Source of the DNA: Pseudomonas sp. LBUM920
GTDB lineage: Bacteria; Pseudomonadota; Gammaproteobacteria; Pseudomonadales; Pseudomonadaceae
Reading direction: 5' to 3'
Assembly (NCBI RefSeq): GCF_003852315.1
Contig: NZ_CP027762.1
Span: 6,367,501 to 6,431,500 of the forward strand
Length of the DNA stretch: 64,000 nt
Positions 26,397-35,887 of the stretch are shown in pieces (the first letter of the stretch is position 1; each line of letters begins with the position of its first letter). The notes under the pieces were generated by a model, which was not told the DNA's origin, searched no databases, and saw nothing but the letters and a program-made list of their open reading frames with translations. The position numbers and the translations under genes are program-made.

Positions 26397-29300
26397 TGGC
26401 CGCTACCGGTATCACCGTCGCGACGGGAGGCCTGGGTGCCTGCCTACTTGGCGCAGTGGTTGGTGTGGTGGTTGGCCTTGCCATGAGCAAGACAGGGGCT
26501 GACAAAGGTCTGAGTAACATGTGTGAGGGCATCGCTAACGCGCTGTTTCCCCCCATGGTCATGGCCACGATACTTAGCGGTTCTACCGATACGTTGATCA
26601 ATTCGACACCCGCTGCCAGAGCGGCTGGAGCGGTGCCGTCCCATGTCTCCCCCTCGGGCACGGAAAGTGAGCAACCGCCAGCCGCTCAGGAGAACCCCGA
26701 AGATCCGAGCTATCTGGATATGGCCAAGGGTTTTTTCTCGCAGATGTGGCGCCCCACGGTCGCAACCCCTGCACCCGGTGCTGTACCAAAACCGCTGGAC
26801 CTGGTGACCTGCATGAAGCATCCGCCGATGCCACCGCAGCTCCTCGCCGAGGGCTCAGAAAAGGTTACGGTCAATAGCCAACCCGCCGTACGTAGCGGCG
26901 ACCGCAGTACATGCGATGCGACCGTCGTATCGTCCGGTCTTATATCGCCAGACGTGACCATCGGCGGCGGTTCAGTCGTTGTGCGTGAAATTCGCAGTGG
27001 TAAGACGCCAGGTGTCGGTCTGGCTGTTACCGCGCTAATGATGCTTAAAGGTAGCAAAGGCAAGTTTCTCAGCAACCTACCCTGCATGTTGCTTGGTGGC
27101 GTGAGTTCCTATGCAGTCAGCCAGGCAGTCAACGCCGTGGCCAATGCCGCCATTGGCTCACCCAATCCTGTTCATGCGGCAACAGGCGCCAAAGTTCTCG
27201 GCGCCGAAGATGAACTGGACTTTGTCTTGCCGGGAACACTGCCCATTGAGTGGCAGCGCGTCTACAACAGTCGCGACGAGCGACGAGACGGTTTGTTTGG
27301 CGCAGGCTGGAGCGTTGCCTACGAAATCAGCGTGCAGGTTCTTGAGCATCCGGATGGTGGCGACCGATTGCTCTACATTGATGAGCAGGGACGCCGCATC
27401 GACATGGGCTCAATTGCTCTTGGAAGTGCAGTATTCAGCACAGGTGAGGGGCTTGCCGTACGAAGGAATAGCAATGGTCAATTGCTGATTGAAAGCGCCG
27501 ATGGTGTGTATCGCTTGTTCGAACCCACCCCGCAGGCGCCTGCACGGCTGCGGCTGGCGCAACTGGGCGACCGCAACGACAACCGTATTTACCTGGACTA
27601 TGACAATAGCGGTCGACTGAAACACCTTCGTGACACGCTGGACCAAGTTCGTATCGAGCTGAGCTATCACCTGGGCCGCCTGAGCCAAGTCGAACGCCTC
27701 TATAGCGATCAACGACGCGAGGTGTTGGTTAATTATTCCTACACTACCAGCACGGATTTGGCTGAAGTCCGTGATGCGAGCGGCCAGGTCCAGCGCCGCT
27801 TTGCCTACGACACCGGGCGACGGATGATTGAGCATCAATTGCCCGCTGGCCTACGCTGTTTTTACCAATGGGCCTGCATAGACGACTTGGAGTGGCGGGT
27901 TGTCCAGCATTGGACAGAGGATGGCGACCTCTATCGCTTCGACTATGACCTGAAGTCGGGAACTACCCGTATCACCGACGGCCTTGGCCGGGTCAGTACG
28001 CGCAAATGGAATCGTCAGTTTCAAATTATCCAGTTCACCGATGCGCTCGATCAGACCTGGCTTTTCGATTGGAACGAAGAACGCCAGTTCATCGGTGCAA
28101 CGGATCCCCAAGGTGGGCGCTACGAACTCAGTTATGACGATACCGGTAACTTGACTGGCAGCCTCGATCCACTGGGGCGCAACGAGTCCACAACCTGGCT
28201 GGAACATTGGGCGTTGCCGGTATCAGGCACTGACAGTGAGGGAAACTCCTGGCAGTGGCGCTACGACCAACGAGGTAACTGCATCGCTGAGACGGACCCT
28301 CAGGGCCACGTCACGCAATATCGTTATGACAATTGCGGGCAATTGGTGGAGATCATCGATGCGGCCGGAAAAAGTAAAAAGCTGCGTTGGAACCCCTTCG
28401 GCCAGCTCATTGAGCATATTGACTGCTCCGGTTACCCGACTCGTTTCAATTACGACGAAAGAGGCTATTTGCAAGCCATCACCGATGCACTGGGTGAACG
28501 AACGACCTTTGTTTGCGATGTGCGGGGCCTGGTGCTGAGTACCGAGCTGCCTGACGGCCGCGTTGAACATTTCCAACGCGATGGCAGCGGTCAATTGATC
28601 GCCCATACCGACTTCGCCGGGCACTCTACGTACTATCAACGGAATCGCCAGGGGCAGGTTTGCCAACGCCTCGATGCGCACGGGCGCCAAGTTAACTTTG
28701 CCTACGACAGCTATGGCCGCCTTCAAACCCTGACCAACGAAAACGGTGAGCGATATCGCATCGCCTGGGATGCCAACGACCGCGTAGCTGAACAGCAAGA
28801 CTTGGATGGTAGCGTGCGCCGCTATCACTATGACGCACTGAACAACATCACACGGATGGAAGCTATTCCAGCACCTCACGGTAGCGGGATGGCACTGGTC
28901 TCAATAACGCCCGAAGCACCTATCGTGCATTGCTTTGAGCGCGACGCGTCAGGGCGTCTGGTGGCAAAGGTCACCGATGATGGACGAACGGAATACACCT
29001 ACGACTCGCTGGACCAACTCAAGGCCATCACGTTTACCGACAATGCCGGTGAGCACCAAACGATCAACTTCGGCTACGACACGGTTGGTCAACTGATCGA
29101 AGAGAGGAGCGCCGCAGGAGTACTTCAGCATCATTACGACGAACTTGGAAACCTGAGCCAAACTCACTTGCCTGACGGACGCTGGCTCAATCGGCTGCAC
29201 TACGGCAGTGGGCACCTCCATCAGATCAACCTCGACGGGCAGGTCATCAGCGACTTCGAGCGCGACCGCCTGCACCGCGAAGTACTACGTACCCAGGGCC

Positions 29301-30730
29301 ACCTCAGCACTCGTCACTATTATGACCGCTGTGGGCGCTTGCGCGCTCGTGAGCGAGGCCAGATCACTCGGGGATCAGTACTTCCTGCAGCGGTACAGAA
29401 GCAGTTCGAGTACGACCCCGCCGATAATCTAATTGGCAAACTTGAGCAACAGTCTAGCGGCCAGCGCAGACAACTGCTGCACTACGACGCCACCGACCGG
29501 GTAGTCGCCAGCCAAGACAATCTCGTGGGCCAGCGCGAAACCTGTTCCTACGATGCAGCCGCGAACCTTCTCGACGGCCCGCGACCTGGGGCGGGGCTGG
29601 TGCAGCACAACAAACTCCTGACGTTTCAGGACAAACGTTATCGTTACGACGGTTTCGGTCGAATGATCGAAAAACGCAGCGCCAATCGTGGTGTCCAGCG
29701 CTTCACCTATGACGCCGAACATCGCTTGATTGAAGTGCACAACGAGCACGGCGGGCAGCGGTCAGTCGTCAGGATGACCTATGACCCCTTAGGAAGACGA
29801 ACAGCCAAGGCCACCCACGATGGGAATGGCTATTTGTTGAGCGAGACCCGCTTCACCTGGGACGGACTGCGCTTGCTCCAGGAACACAAGCATGCCCAGA
29901 CCAGCCTTTACATCTACAAGGACGAAGGCCACGAACCGCTGGCACGCGTTGATGGTAGCGGCGCCCAGCAGAAAGTCCGCTATTACCACAATGACCTCAA
30001 TGGCCTGCCCGAGCTGCTCTCGGAAGCAGAAGGTCAGACCGTCTGGCATGCCAGCTATCAGATTTGGGGAAATACAGTTCAGGAAACACGTGAACCCTAC
30101 TATATCGAAGAACAAAACCTGAGGTTCCAAGGCCAGTACCTGGACAGAGAAACCGGCCTGCATCACAACATATTCCGCTTCTATGACCCGGATATCGGCC
30201 GCTTCACTACTCCCGATCCCATCGGGCTCGCAGGGGGGCTAAACCTTTACCTGTACTCAACCAATCCACAGACCTGGATCGACCCTTACGGATTAAGTCC
30301 GGAAGACTTGATGCGTTACAAACCCAAGGCATCTATCACACCGGAAGCCGGTGATCGTGCAACGGCGATCAACCGGGCATGGGGGCAGGAACGAGAGTTG
30401 GTAGCACGTGGTGGCGGATCAAGAAATTGGACAGCCCCCGAACGCGAAATGATCAAGAACACCACGAACAATGCTCAACTCAATTCTAAGATGTCAAAAG
30501 CAGGGTATACCGGACACCATATCAATAGCGTCAAGGGCAATGGTGCATTGGGCCCGGCGTGGAAAGGTGACCCGAGGAACATCGTATTCTTGCAGAACGC
30601 CAAACACCCCAGTGGTGTAGACGAGCATATGAATAGCCCTCAAGGACACCGTAAGAGCTATACCAGGGCAAGCAAGGGACGATTGATCGACCGTGTTAAC
30701 ACTCCCGGAAAGCCGGGCTGTGGTAAATAA
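26264..30730 (+). CDS. PAAR-Rhs polymorphic effector 1 with GHH-type nuclease tip
   Basis: 1488 aa. The order is: prePAAR motif (AARMGDALSHT, about 7-17), two hydrophobic helices (about 30-50 and 54-76), PAAR domain (about 170-265, with CMKHPPMPP and RSGDRSTCDA), then Rhs/YD repeats from about 300. The core ends with DPIGLAGGLNLY...NP and DPYGL at 1340-1344, where Rhs proteins cleave themselves. The released tip (about 1345-1488) contains GHHINSVKGN with Gly1417-His1418-His1419, the signature of the GHH class of HNH/EndoVII nucleases, so a DNase is the likely activity. The body uses less GC-biased codons than the second rhs, suggesting a different donor. The next gene is the presumed antidote. 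Confidence 0.9.
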   Translation: MSDALWAARMGDALSHTSMMADILGGVLEVAANIAITAVATAAVVAATGITVATGGLGACLLGAVVGVVVGLAMSKTGADKGLSNMCEGIANALFPPMVMATILSGSTDTLINSTPAARAAGAVPSHVSPSGTESEQPPAAQENPEDPSYLDMAKGFFSQMWRPTVATPAPGAVPKPLDLVTCMKHPPMPPQLLAEGSEKVTVNSQPAVRSGDRSTCDATVVSSGLISPDVTIGGGSVVVREIRSGKTPGVGLAVTALMMLKGSKGKFLSNLPCMLLGGVSSYAVSQAVNAVANAAIGSPNPVHAATGAKVLGAEDELDFVLPGTLPIEWQRVYNSRDERRDGLFGAGWSVAYEISVQVLEHPDGGDRLLYIDEQGRRIDMGSIALGSAVFSTGEGLAVRRNSNGQLLIESADGVYRLFEPTPQAPARLRLAQLGDRNDNRIYLDYDNSGRLKHLRDTLDQVRIELSYHLGRLSQVERLYSDQRREVLVNYSYTTSTDLAEVRDASGQVQRRFAYDTGRRMIEHQLPAGLRCFYQWACIDDLEWRVVQHWTEDGDLYRFDYDLKSGTTRITDGLGRVSTRKWNRQFQIIQFTDALDQTWLFDWNEERQFIGATDPQGGRYELSYDDTGNLTGSLDPLGRNESTTWLEHWALPVSGTDSEGNSWQWRYDQRGNCIAETDPQGHVTQYRYDNCGQLVEIIDAAGKSKKLRWNPFGQLIEHIDCSGYPTRFNYDERGYLQAITDALGERTTFVCDVRGLVLSTELPDGRVEHFQRDGSGQLIAHTDFAGHSTYYQRNRQGQVCQRLDAHGRQVNFAYDSYGRLQTLTNENGERYRIAWDANDRVAEQQDLDGSVRRYHYDALNNITRMEAIPAPHGSGMALVSITPEAPIVHCFERDASGRLVAKVTDDGRTEYTYDSLDQLKAITFTDNAGEHQTINFGYDTVGQLIEERSAAGVLQHHYDELGNLSQTHLPDGRWLNRLHYGSGHLHQINLDGQVISDFERDRLHREVLRTQGHLSTRHYYDRCGRLRARERGQITRGSVLPAAVQKQFEYDPADNLIGKLEQQSSGQRRQLLHYDATDRVVASQDNLVGQRETCSYDAAANLLDGPRPGAGLVQHNKLLTFQDKRYRYDGFGRMIEKRSANRGVQRFTYDAEHRLIEVHNEHGGQRSVVRMTYDPLGRRTAKATHDGNGYLLSETRFTWDGLRLLQEHKHAQTSLYIYKDEGHEPLARVDGSGAQQKVRYYHNDLNGLPELLSEAEGQTVWHASYQIWGNTVQETREPYYIEEQNLRFQGQYLDRETGLHHNIFRFYDPDIGRFTTPDPIGLAGGLNLYLYSTNPQTWIDPYGLSPEDLMRYKPKASITPEAGDRATAINRAWGQERELVARGGGSRNWTAPEREMIKNTTNNAQLNSKMSKAGYTGHHINSVKGNGALGPAWKGDPRNIVFLQNAKHPSGVDEHMNSPQGHRKSYTRASKGRLIDRVNTPGKPGCGK

Positions 30731-30748
30731 TTTTCTGCTGGAGAAGAC

Positions 30749-31348
30749 ATGAGCGCACTAGATAATTCATTCAATGAACTGCGCCGGGTCCACAAGAAAT
30801 TTGATCTTGAGGGCAGCTTTGAAACCAACCGACAGGCAAACGCCAAATGGCCAAAGACACTGGCCCACTCTGCCGAGACTGACTATTTCTACGATAATTG
30901 CGAACCGGTCGACGTGGAGATTGAAACCGGTACCACGCCAATCTGCTTCTTCGATTTGAGCAAGATAGAAGATGCCCAGGTTGGCTATAAATGGATGGGC
31001 GATTCGAACAAAACAGAAATCAACGAGGACTGGCTCGATGATTACTTAGTGCTTATGGATGATATGGGTGGCGGTAAACCCATCATTGCAATCACGAGCA
31101 CCATTGGTACACCCGTGTGGGCGAGCTACGACGCGGTCGACCCTTTCAAGATCGCCGATACACTGGCCGATTTCTTTTTGGCGTTTGCCAAACTGATTGA
31201 GATCGTCCATGGCGAGTACGATATTTTTGGTATCTATAACGATGACGATACGCTATCGACGGCCTTTAGAGAGCGGTTGATTGAGGAGGTCAGCCCTTTG
31301 CTCGGAACGGAAAATTTCGAACGCTTTTTTGATTACTTCTATGGCTAA
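30749..31348 (+). CDS. Putative immunity protein for Rhs effector 1 (possibly SUKH/SMI1-KNR4-like)
   Basis: 199 aa, acidic, no signal peptide or membrane segment, so cytoplasmic. It starts 18 bases after the rhs stop with a GGAG Shine-Dalgarno. The segment DYLVLMDDMGGGKPIIAI, followed by a strand with Trp/Tyr and a helical C-terminus, resembles the SUKH superfamily, a common class of nuclease immunity proteins. The match is by eye and uncertain. Function is inferred from position directly after a toxin tip; base composition is AT-richer than core genes. Confidence 0.7.
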   Translation: MSALDNSFNELRRVHKKFDLEGSFETNRQANAKWPKTLAHSAETDYFYDNCEPVDVEIETGTTPICFFDLSKIEDAQVGYKWMGDSNKTEINEDWLDDYLVLMDDMGGGKPIIAITSTIGTPVWASYDAVDPFKIADTLADFFLAFAKLIEIVHGEYDIFGIYNDDDTLSTAFRERLIEEVSPLLGTENFERFFDYFYG

Positions 31349-31395
31349 GGGTTGCCCAAGGCTATGGCGCTGATAAGTCCAGCTGGGCAATACCA

Positions 31396-31528
31396 GGGTG
31401 TTCCAGTGCTGCCGGGCACACGCAAGATGCTCGCCTTGAGTTATGTGAAGGCTGACACGCTTGGGGATGCCGAGGCGGCGCACTGGGCATTGATAAAAAA
31501 TTCGCTGTCGTTCGACGCTATTTCTTGA
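31396..31528 (+). pseudogene. Truncated Eag chaperone gene remnant before rhs 2
   Basis: The last 40 or so codons of the DUF1795 chaperone (from LPGTRKMLALSYVKAD to the end WALIKNSLSFDAIS and TGA) are preserved almost base for base. The first about 100 codons are missing, and a short deletion joins GTGTTCCAG directly to CTGCCGGGC. No start codon or ribosome site fits. It shows that rhs 2 was once preceded by its own chaperone, or arose from a copy of the chaperone-rhs junction. Confidence 0.88.
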
Positions 31529-31673
31529 TGAGCGGCCTGCATGTCTGACGCGTTATGGGCGGCCCGAATGGGCGATGCGCTGTCCCACACCTCGATGATG
31601 GCGGACATCCTCGGTGGTGTGTTGGAAGTGGCGGCCAATATCGCGATCACTGCGGTGGCGACCGCTGCCGTGG
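31406..31673 (+). repeat. Duplicated seam: chaperone 3' end plus rhs start (copy 2)
   Basis: Partner of the segment at 26129-26396, nearly identical over about 268 bases. It covers the chaperone remnant, the 12-base gap and the first 44 codons of rhs 2. Confidence 0.85.
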
Positions 31674-34600
31674 TGGCAGCCACCAGCATTACTGTGGCCA
31701 CCGGCGGCCTCGGCTGCTTCGTGCTGGGCGCGGTAGTGGGCACGATTGTCGGCCTTGCCATGAGCAAGAGTGGCGCGGACAAAGGCCTGACCAAGATATG
31801 CGATGCCTTTAGCAACGCCCTGTTTCCGCCCTCGGTGCAGGCGAACATTCTCACCGGTTCCACCGATACCCTCACCAATAACCTGCCTGCCGCCCGCGCG
31901 GCCGGGGCGATCAGCTCCCATGTCACACCGGCCGGCACCGAGCTGGAAGCGTCCAAGCCTGAACCAGAACCCAGCTACCTGGACATGGCCGAAGGTTTCT
32001 TCTCGCAGATGTGGCGCCCCACCGTCGCGACGCCCGCACCGGGCGCTGTGCCGAAGCCGCTGGACCTGGTCGTGTGCATGAAGCACCCGCCAATGCCGCC
32101 GCAGTTTCTTGCCGAAGGTTCGGAAAAGGTCACGATCAACGGCCAACCCGCCGTGCGCAGTGGTGATCGCAGCACCTGCGATGCGACGGTGGTGTCGTCC
32201 GGCTTGATCTCATCCAACGTGGCCATCGGCGGCGGTTCGGTGGTGGTGCGTGAAATTCGCAGCGGCAAGACCCCGGGTGTCGGCCTGGCGGTCACGGCGT
32301 TGTTGATGCTCAAGGGCAGCAAGGGCAAGTTCTTCAGCAAGTTGCCGTGCATGTTGGTCAGCGGCGCGACCTCGATGGCAATCAGCAGTGCGATGGGAGC
32401 TGCGGCCAACGCCGCGATGGGCTCGTCGAACCCGGTGCATGCTGCGACGGGCGCGAAGATACTCGGCGATGTCGAGGAACTGGATTTCGTGCTGCCTGGC
32501 ATCTTGCCGATCGGCTGGCAGCGCTTTTACAACAGCCGCGACGAACGCCAAGGCAGCCTGTTCGGTGCCGGTTGGAGTGTGGCCTTCGAGGTGTGCGTCG
32601 ACATTCAGCCGCATCCCGAGGGCGGCGAAACGCTCGTGTATACCGACGAGCAGGGCCGGCCCATCGACATGGGTTCGATTCCGTTGGGCGGCGCGGTGTT
32701 CAGCGCCGGTGAAGGGCTTGCGGTGCGGCGACACCTCAACGGGCAATTGCTGATCGAAAGCGACGACGGCGTGTACCGCTTGTTCGAGCCGACACCGGCA
32801 AACCCGTCGCGACTGCGCCTGAGCCAGGTGGGTGACCGTAACGACAACCGCATTTATCTCGACTATGACGCCGCCGGGCGCCTGTTGCGACTGCGCGATA
32901 CGTTCGATCTGGTTCAGGTTGAGCTGATCCGTGATCAGGGTCATGTGGCTCATATTGAGCGCCTCTACCCGGATCAACGTCGCGAAGTGCTCGTGAGCTA
33001 CGGCTATGACGCCGAGGGCAATCTGGCACAGGTGCGCGACGCAACCGGCCAGGTGCAGCGACGCTTCGCCTACGATGCCGGGCGGCGCATGGTTGAGCAT
33101 CAATTGCCCACCGGGTTGCGCTGCTTCTATGAGTGGGCGTTGATTGAAGGCCTGGAATGGCGTGTGGTCCGGCACTGGACCGATGAGGGCGACGCCTACC
33201 AGTTCGACTACGACTTGCAGGCGGGCCTGACCCGCATCACCGACGGTTTGCAACGCGTCAGCACTCGGCACTGGAACACTCAGTACCAGATCATTCAATA
33301 CAGCGACAAACTCGGCCAGACCTGGCTGTTCGAATGGAACGACGAACGCCAGTTACTCAGCGCCACCGACCCGCAAGGCGGCCGCTATGAGTACAGCTAC
33401 GATGAGAGTGGCAACCTGATTGGCGAAACCGACCCGCTCGGGCGCAGCGACTCCACCTTATGGCTGGAGCACTGGGCGTTACCGCTGGTGGAGACCGACG
33501 CCGCCGACAACAGTTGGCAGTATCGCTATGACCCGCGCGGCAACTGCATCGCCGAGACCGATCCGCTGGGTTACATCACCCGCTATCGTTATGACGCCCA
33601 CGGCCAGGTCGTGGAAATCATCGACGCCACCGGCAAAAGCAAACAACTGCGCTGGAACCCGTTCGGGCAACTGGTCGAGCATATTGATTGCTCGGGCTAC
33701 CCAACGCGCTTCAGCTACGACGAGCGCGGTTATTTGCAGTTCATCACCGATGCCCTCGGTGAACGTACCCAATTCAGCTACGACGCCCAGGGCCGATTGC
33801 TCAGCAGCCAACTGCCGGACGGCCGCACCGAACATTTCCAGCGCGATGCCAGCGGGCAGTTGGTGGGCTATACCGATCCCGCCGGGCACACCACGCTCTA
33901 TCAACATAACCGGCGTGGCCAGGTGCGCCAGCGCACCGACGCCCATGGTCGCCAGGTGCAGTTCGGCTACGACAGCTACGGGCGGCTGCAAGCGTTGGTC
34001 AATGAGAACGGTGAAAGCTATCGGTTTGCGTGGGATGCCGGCGATCGGCTGGCTGAACAGCAAGACCTCGACGGCAGCGCCAAGCGCTACGACTACGACC
34101 GGCTGGACAACATCACAGCGGTGACTGCCGTTCCGGCGCCATATGGCAATGGCTTGGCGGTGGTCCCCGAAACGCCGCCAGCGCCCATCGTTCATCGGCT
34201 GGAGCGTGATGCGGTCGGCCGACTGGTCGCCAAGACCACCGACGATGGCCGCACTGAGTACAGCTACGATGCGGTGGATCAGCTCACGGCGGTCACCTTC
34301 ACTGATCTGCAAGGCAATGCCCAGGCGTTGGGTTTCGCCTACGATGCTGTCGGCCAGTTGCTTGCCGAACAAAGTGCCGGCGGCAAGCTGCAACATCACT
34401 ACGACGAACTCGGCAACCTGATCCAGACCCAACTGCCGGACGGGCGCTGGCTCAATCGCCTGTACTACGGCAGCGGCCACCTGCACCAGATCAACCTCGA
34501 CGGCCAGGTGATCAGCGATTTCGAACGCGACCGCCTGCACCGCGAAGTGCTGCGCACCCAAGGCCAGCTCAGCACCCGCAGCGAATACGACCGCAGCGGC

Positions 34601-35887
34601 CGCCTGCGCTCACGCCAACGCCGCCTTAACAGCCAGCCATCGCTGATGCCCGCAGCGGTGCAAAAGCAGTTCGAGTACGACCCCGCCGACAACCTGATCG
34701 GCAAACTCGACCAGCAACCCGCGGCACAACACCGCCAACTGCTTCACTACGACGCCACCGGCCGCATCATCGCCAGCCAGGACAACCTGCACGGCCAGCG
34801 CGAAACCTTCGCCTACGACGCCGCCGCCAACCTGCTCGACGGCCCGCAGACGGGCGCCGGGTTAGTGGTGCATAACAAGCTGCTGACCTATCAGGACAAG
34901 CGTTATCGCTACGATGCGTTTGGACGGATGATCGAAAAACGCAGCGCCAAACGCGGCGTGCAGCGGTTTGTGTATGACGCAGAAAGCCGGTTGGTTGAAG
35001 TGCGTAATGAAAGCGGCAGCGTGGTCAGGATGGTCTACGACCCGCTGGGGCGACGGGTTGAAAAAACCGAGCATGGCAGCGATGGGTATCCGTTGGGGGA
35101 AACCCGGTTCACGTGGGATGGGCTGCGGTTGTTGCAGGAGCACAAGCACAGTCAAACCAGTCTTTATGTGTATGAAGACGACGGCGGCTATCAACCGTTG
35201 GCTCGCGTCGACGGTGCCGGGCCGTTGCAGAAGATTCGTTACTACCACAACGACCTGAACGGGTTGCCGGAGCAACTGACCGAAGCTGACGGACACAGCG
35301 TCTGGCAAGCGACTTATCGGGTCTGGGGCAACACGCTGGAAGAGGCGCGCGAGCCTTATTACATTGAGGAACAAAATCTACGGTTTCAGGGCCAGTATCT
35401 GGACCGGGAGACGGGGCTGCATTTCAATACGTTCAGGTTTTATGATCCGGATGTGGGGCGGTTTACGACGCCGGATCCGATTGGGTTGGCGGGAGGACTG
35501 AACCTCTATCAATACAGCCCAAATCCCGTCGGCTGGATCGATCCTTGGGGTTGGAGTTGCGTTCAGTTCAAACGCTGGAAACGCGGCCAAGCCATAGACA
35601 AACCGTTGCCTAACGGCAAAGCTCCGGCTTGGGATGTGGTAAGAAATCGGTATTGGAAAAACCGCTATGAAGCTTCAAAAACATCTGGCGAATTCAGTCC
35701 GTCTAACATGAGCCGTATGAAGCGTGGTTCGGCACCCCTGGACGCCAACGGCAACTCAATGGAATTGCATCACCACAACCCTCAAAGAAACGGTGGTAGG
35801 GATGTGAACAATCCTCGAAACCTGCGTGAGGTCACTCGCGAGCAGCACGCAGCACTGGATGAATTCAGACAGTTAGGAAGCAAGTAA
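31541..35887 (+). CDS. PAAR-Rhs polymorphic effector 2 with HNH-like (LHH-type) tip
   Basis: 1448 aa. Same layout as effector 1: prePAAR, two hydrophobic helices, PAAR, then a long Rhs/YD core that is closely similar in protein but uses the host's GC-rich codons. The core ends DPWGW at 1334-1338. The tip (about 1339-1448, 110 aa) begins with a basic helix (KRWKRGQAIDKPLPNGK) and ends with MELHHHNPQRNGG, histidines 1410-1412, and a distal His/Glu pair in REQHAALDEF. This fits an LHH-like HNH/EndoVII nuclease, though the exact class is uncertain. Its TAA overlaps the next ATG (TAATG). It has no intact chaperone of its own and may rely on the one encoded before rhs 1. Confidence 0.9.
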   Translation: MSDALWAARMGDALSHTSMMADILGGVLEVAANIAITAVATAAVVAATSITVATGGLGCFVLGAVVGTIVGLAMSKSGADKGLTKICDAFSNALFPPSVQANILTGSTDTLTNNLPAARAAGAISSHVTPAGTELEASKPEPEPSYLDMAEGFFSQMWRPTVATPAPGAVPKPLDLVVCMKHPPMPPQFLAEGSEKVTINGQPAVRSGDRSTCDATVVSSGLISSNVAIGGGSVVVREIRSGKTPGVGLAVTALLMLKGSKGKFFSKLPCMLVSGATSMAISSAMGAAANAAMGSSNPVHAATGAKILGDVEELDFVLPGILPIGWQRFYNSRDERQGSLFGAGWSVAFEVCVDIQPHPEGGETLVYTDEQGRPIDMGSIPLGGAVFSAGEGLAVRRHLNGQLLIESDDGVYRLFEPTPANPSRLRLSQVGDRNDNRIYLDYDAAGRLLRLRDTFDLVQVELIRDQGHVAHIERLYPDQRREVLVSYGYDAEGNLAQVRDATGQVQRRFAYDAGRRMVEHQLPTGLRCFYEWALIEGLEWRVVRHWTDEGDAYQFDYDLQAGLTRITDGLQRVSTRHWNTQYQIIQYSDKLGQTWLFEWNDERQLLSATDPQGGRYEYSYDESGNLIGETDPLGRSDSTLWLEHWALPLVETDAADNSWQYRYDPRGNCIAETDPLGYITRYRYDAHGQVVEIIDATGKSKQLRWNPFGQLVEHIDCSGYPTRFSYDERGYLQFITDALGERTQFSYDAQGRLLSSQLPDGRTEHFQRDASGQLVGYTDPAGHTTLYQHNRRGQVRQRTDAHGRQVQFGYDSYGRLQALVNENGESYRFAWDAGDRLAEQQDLDGSAKRYDYDRLDNITAVTAVPAPYGNGLAVVPETPPAPIVHRLERDAVGRLVAKTTDDGRTEYSYDAVDQLTAVTFTDLQGNAQALGFAYDAVGQLLAEQSAGGKLQHHYDELGNLIQTQLPDGRWLNRLYYGSGHLHQINLDGQVISDFERDRLHREVLRTQGQLSTRSEYDRSGRLRSRQRRLNSQPSLMPAAVQKQFEYDPADNLIGKLDQQPAAQHRQLLHYDATGRIIASQDNLHGQRETFAYDAAANLLDGPQTGAGLVVHNKLLTYQDKRYRYDAFGRMIEKRSAKRGVQRFVYDAESRLVEVRNESGSVVRMVYDPLGRRVEKTEHGSDGYPLGETRFTWDGLRLLQEHKHSQTSLYVYEDDGGYQPLARVDGAGPLQKIRYYHNDLNGLPEQLTEADGHSVWQATYRVWGNTLEEAREPYYIEEQNLRFQGQYLDRETGLHFNTFRFYDPDVGRFTTPDPIGLAGGLNLYQYSPNPVGWIDPWGWSCVQFKRWKRGQAIDKPLPNGKAPAWDVVRNRYWKNRYEASKTSGEFSPSNMSRMKRGSAPLDANGNSMELHHHNPQRNGGRDVNNPRNLREVTREQHAALDEFRQLGSK
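34847..35518 (+). repeat. Rhs core 3' segment nearly identical to the orphan (copy 1)
   Basis: The end of the rhs 2 core matches 36864-37538 with very few differences, including at silent sites, up to the toxin junction, where similarity stops abruptly. Such identity points to recent duplication or gene conversion and offers a recombination tract for swapping toxin tips. Confidence 0.85.

Noticed and set aside
26264..35887. Reading the Rhs/YD proteins as insecticidal TcC-like toxins
   Set aside because: The prePAAR and PAAR domains, the upstream vgrG and chaperone gene, and the T6SS context point to T6SS effectors.
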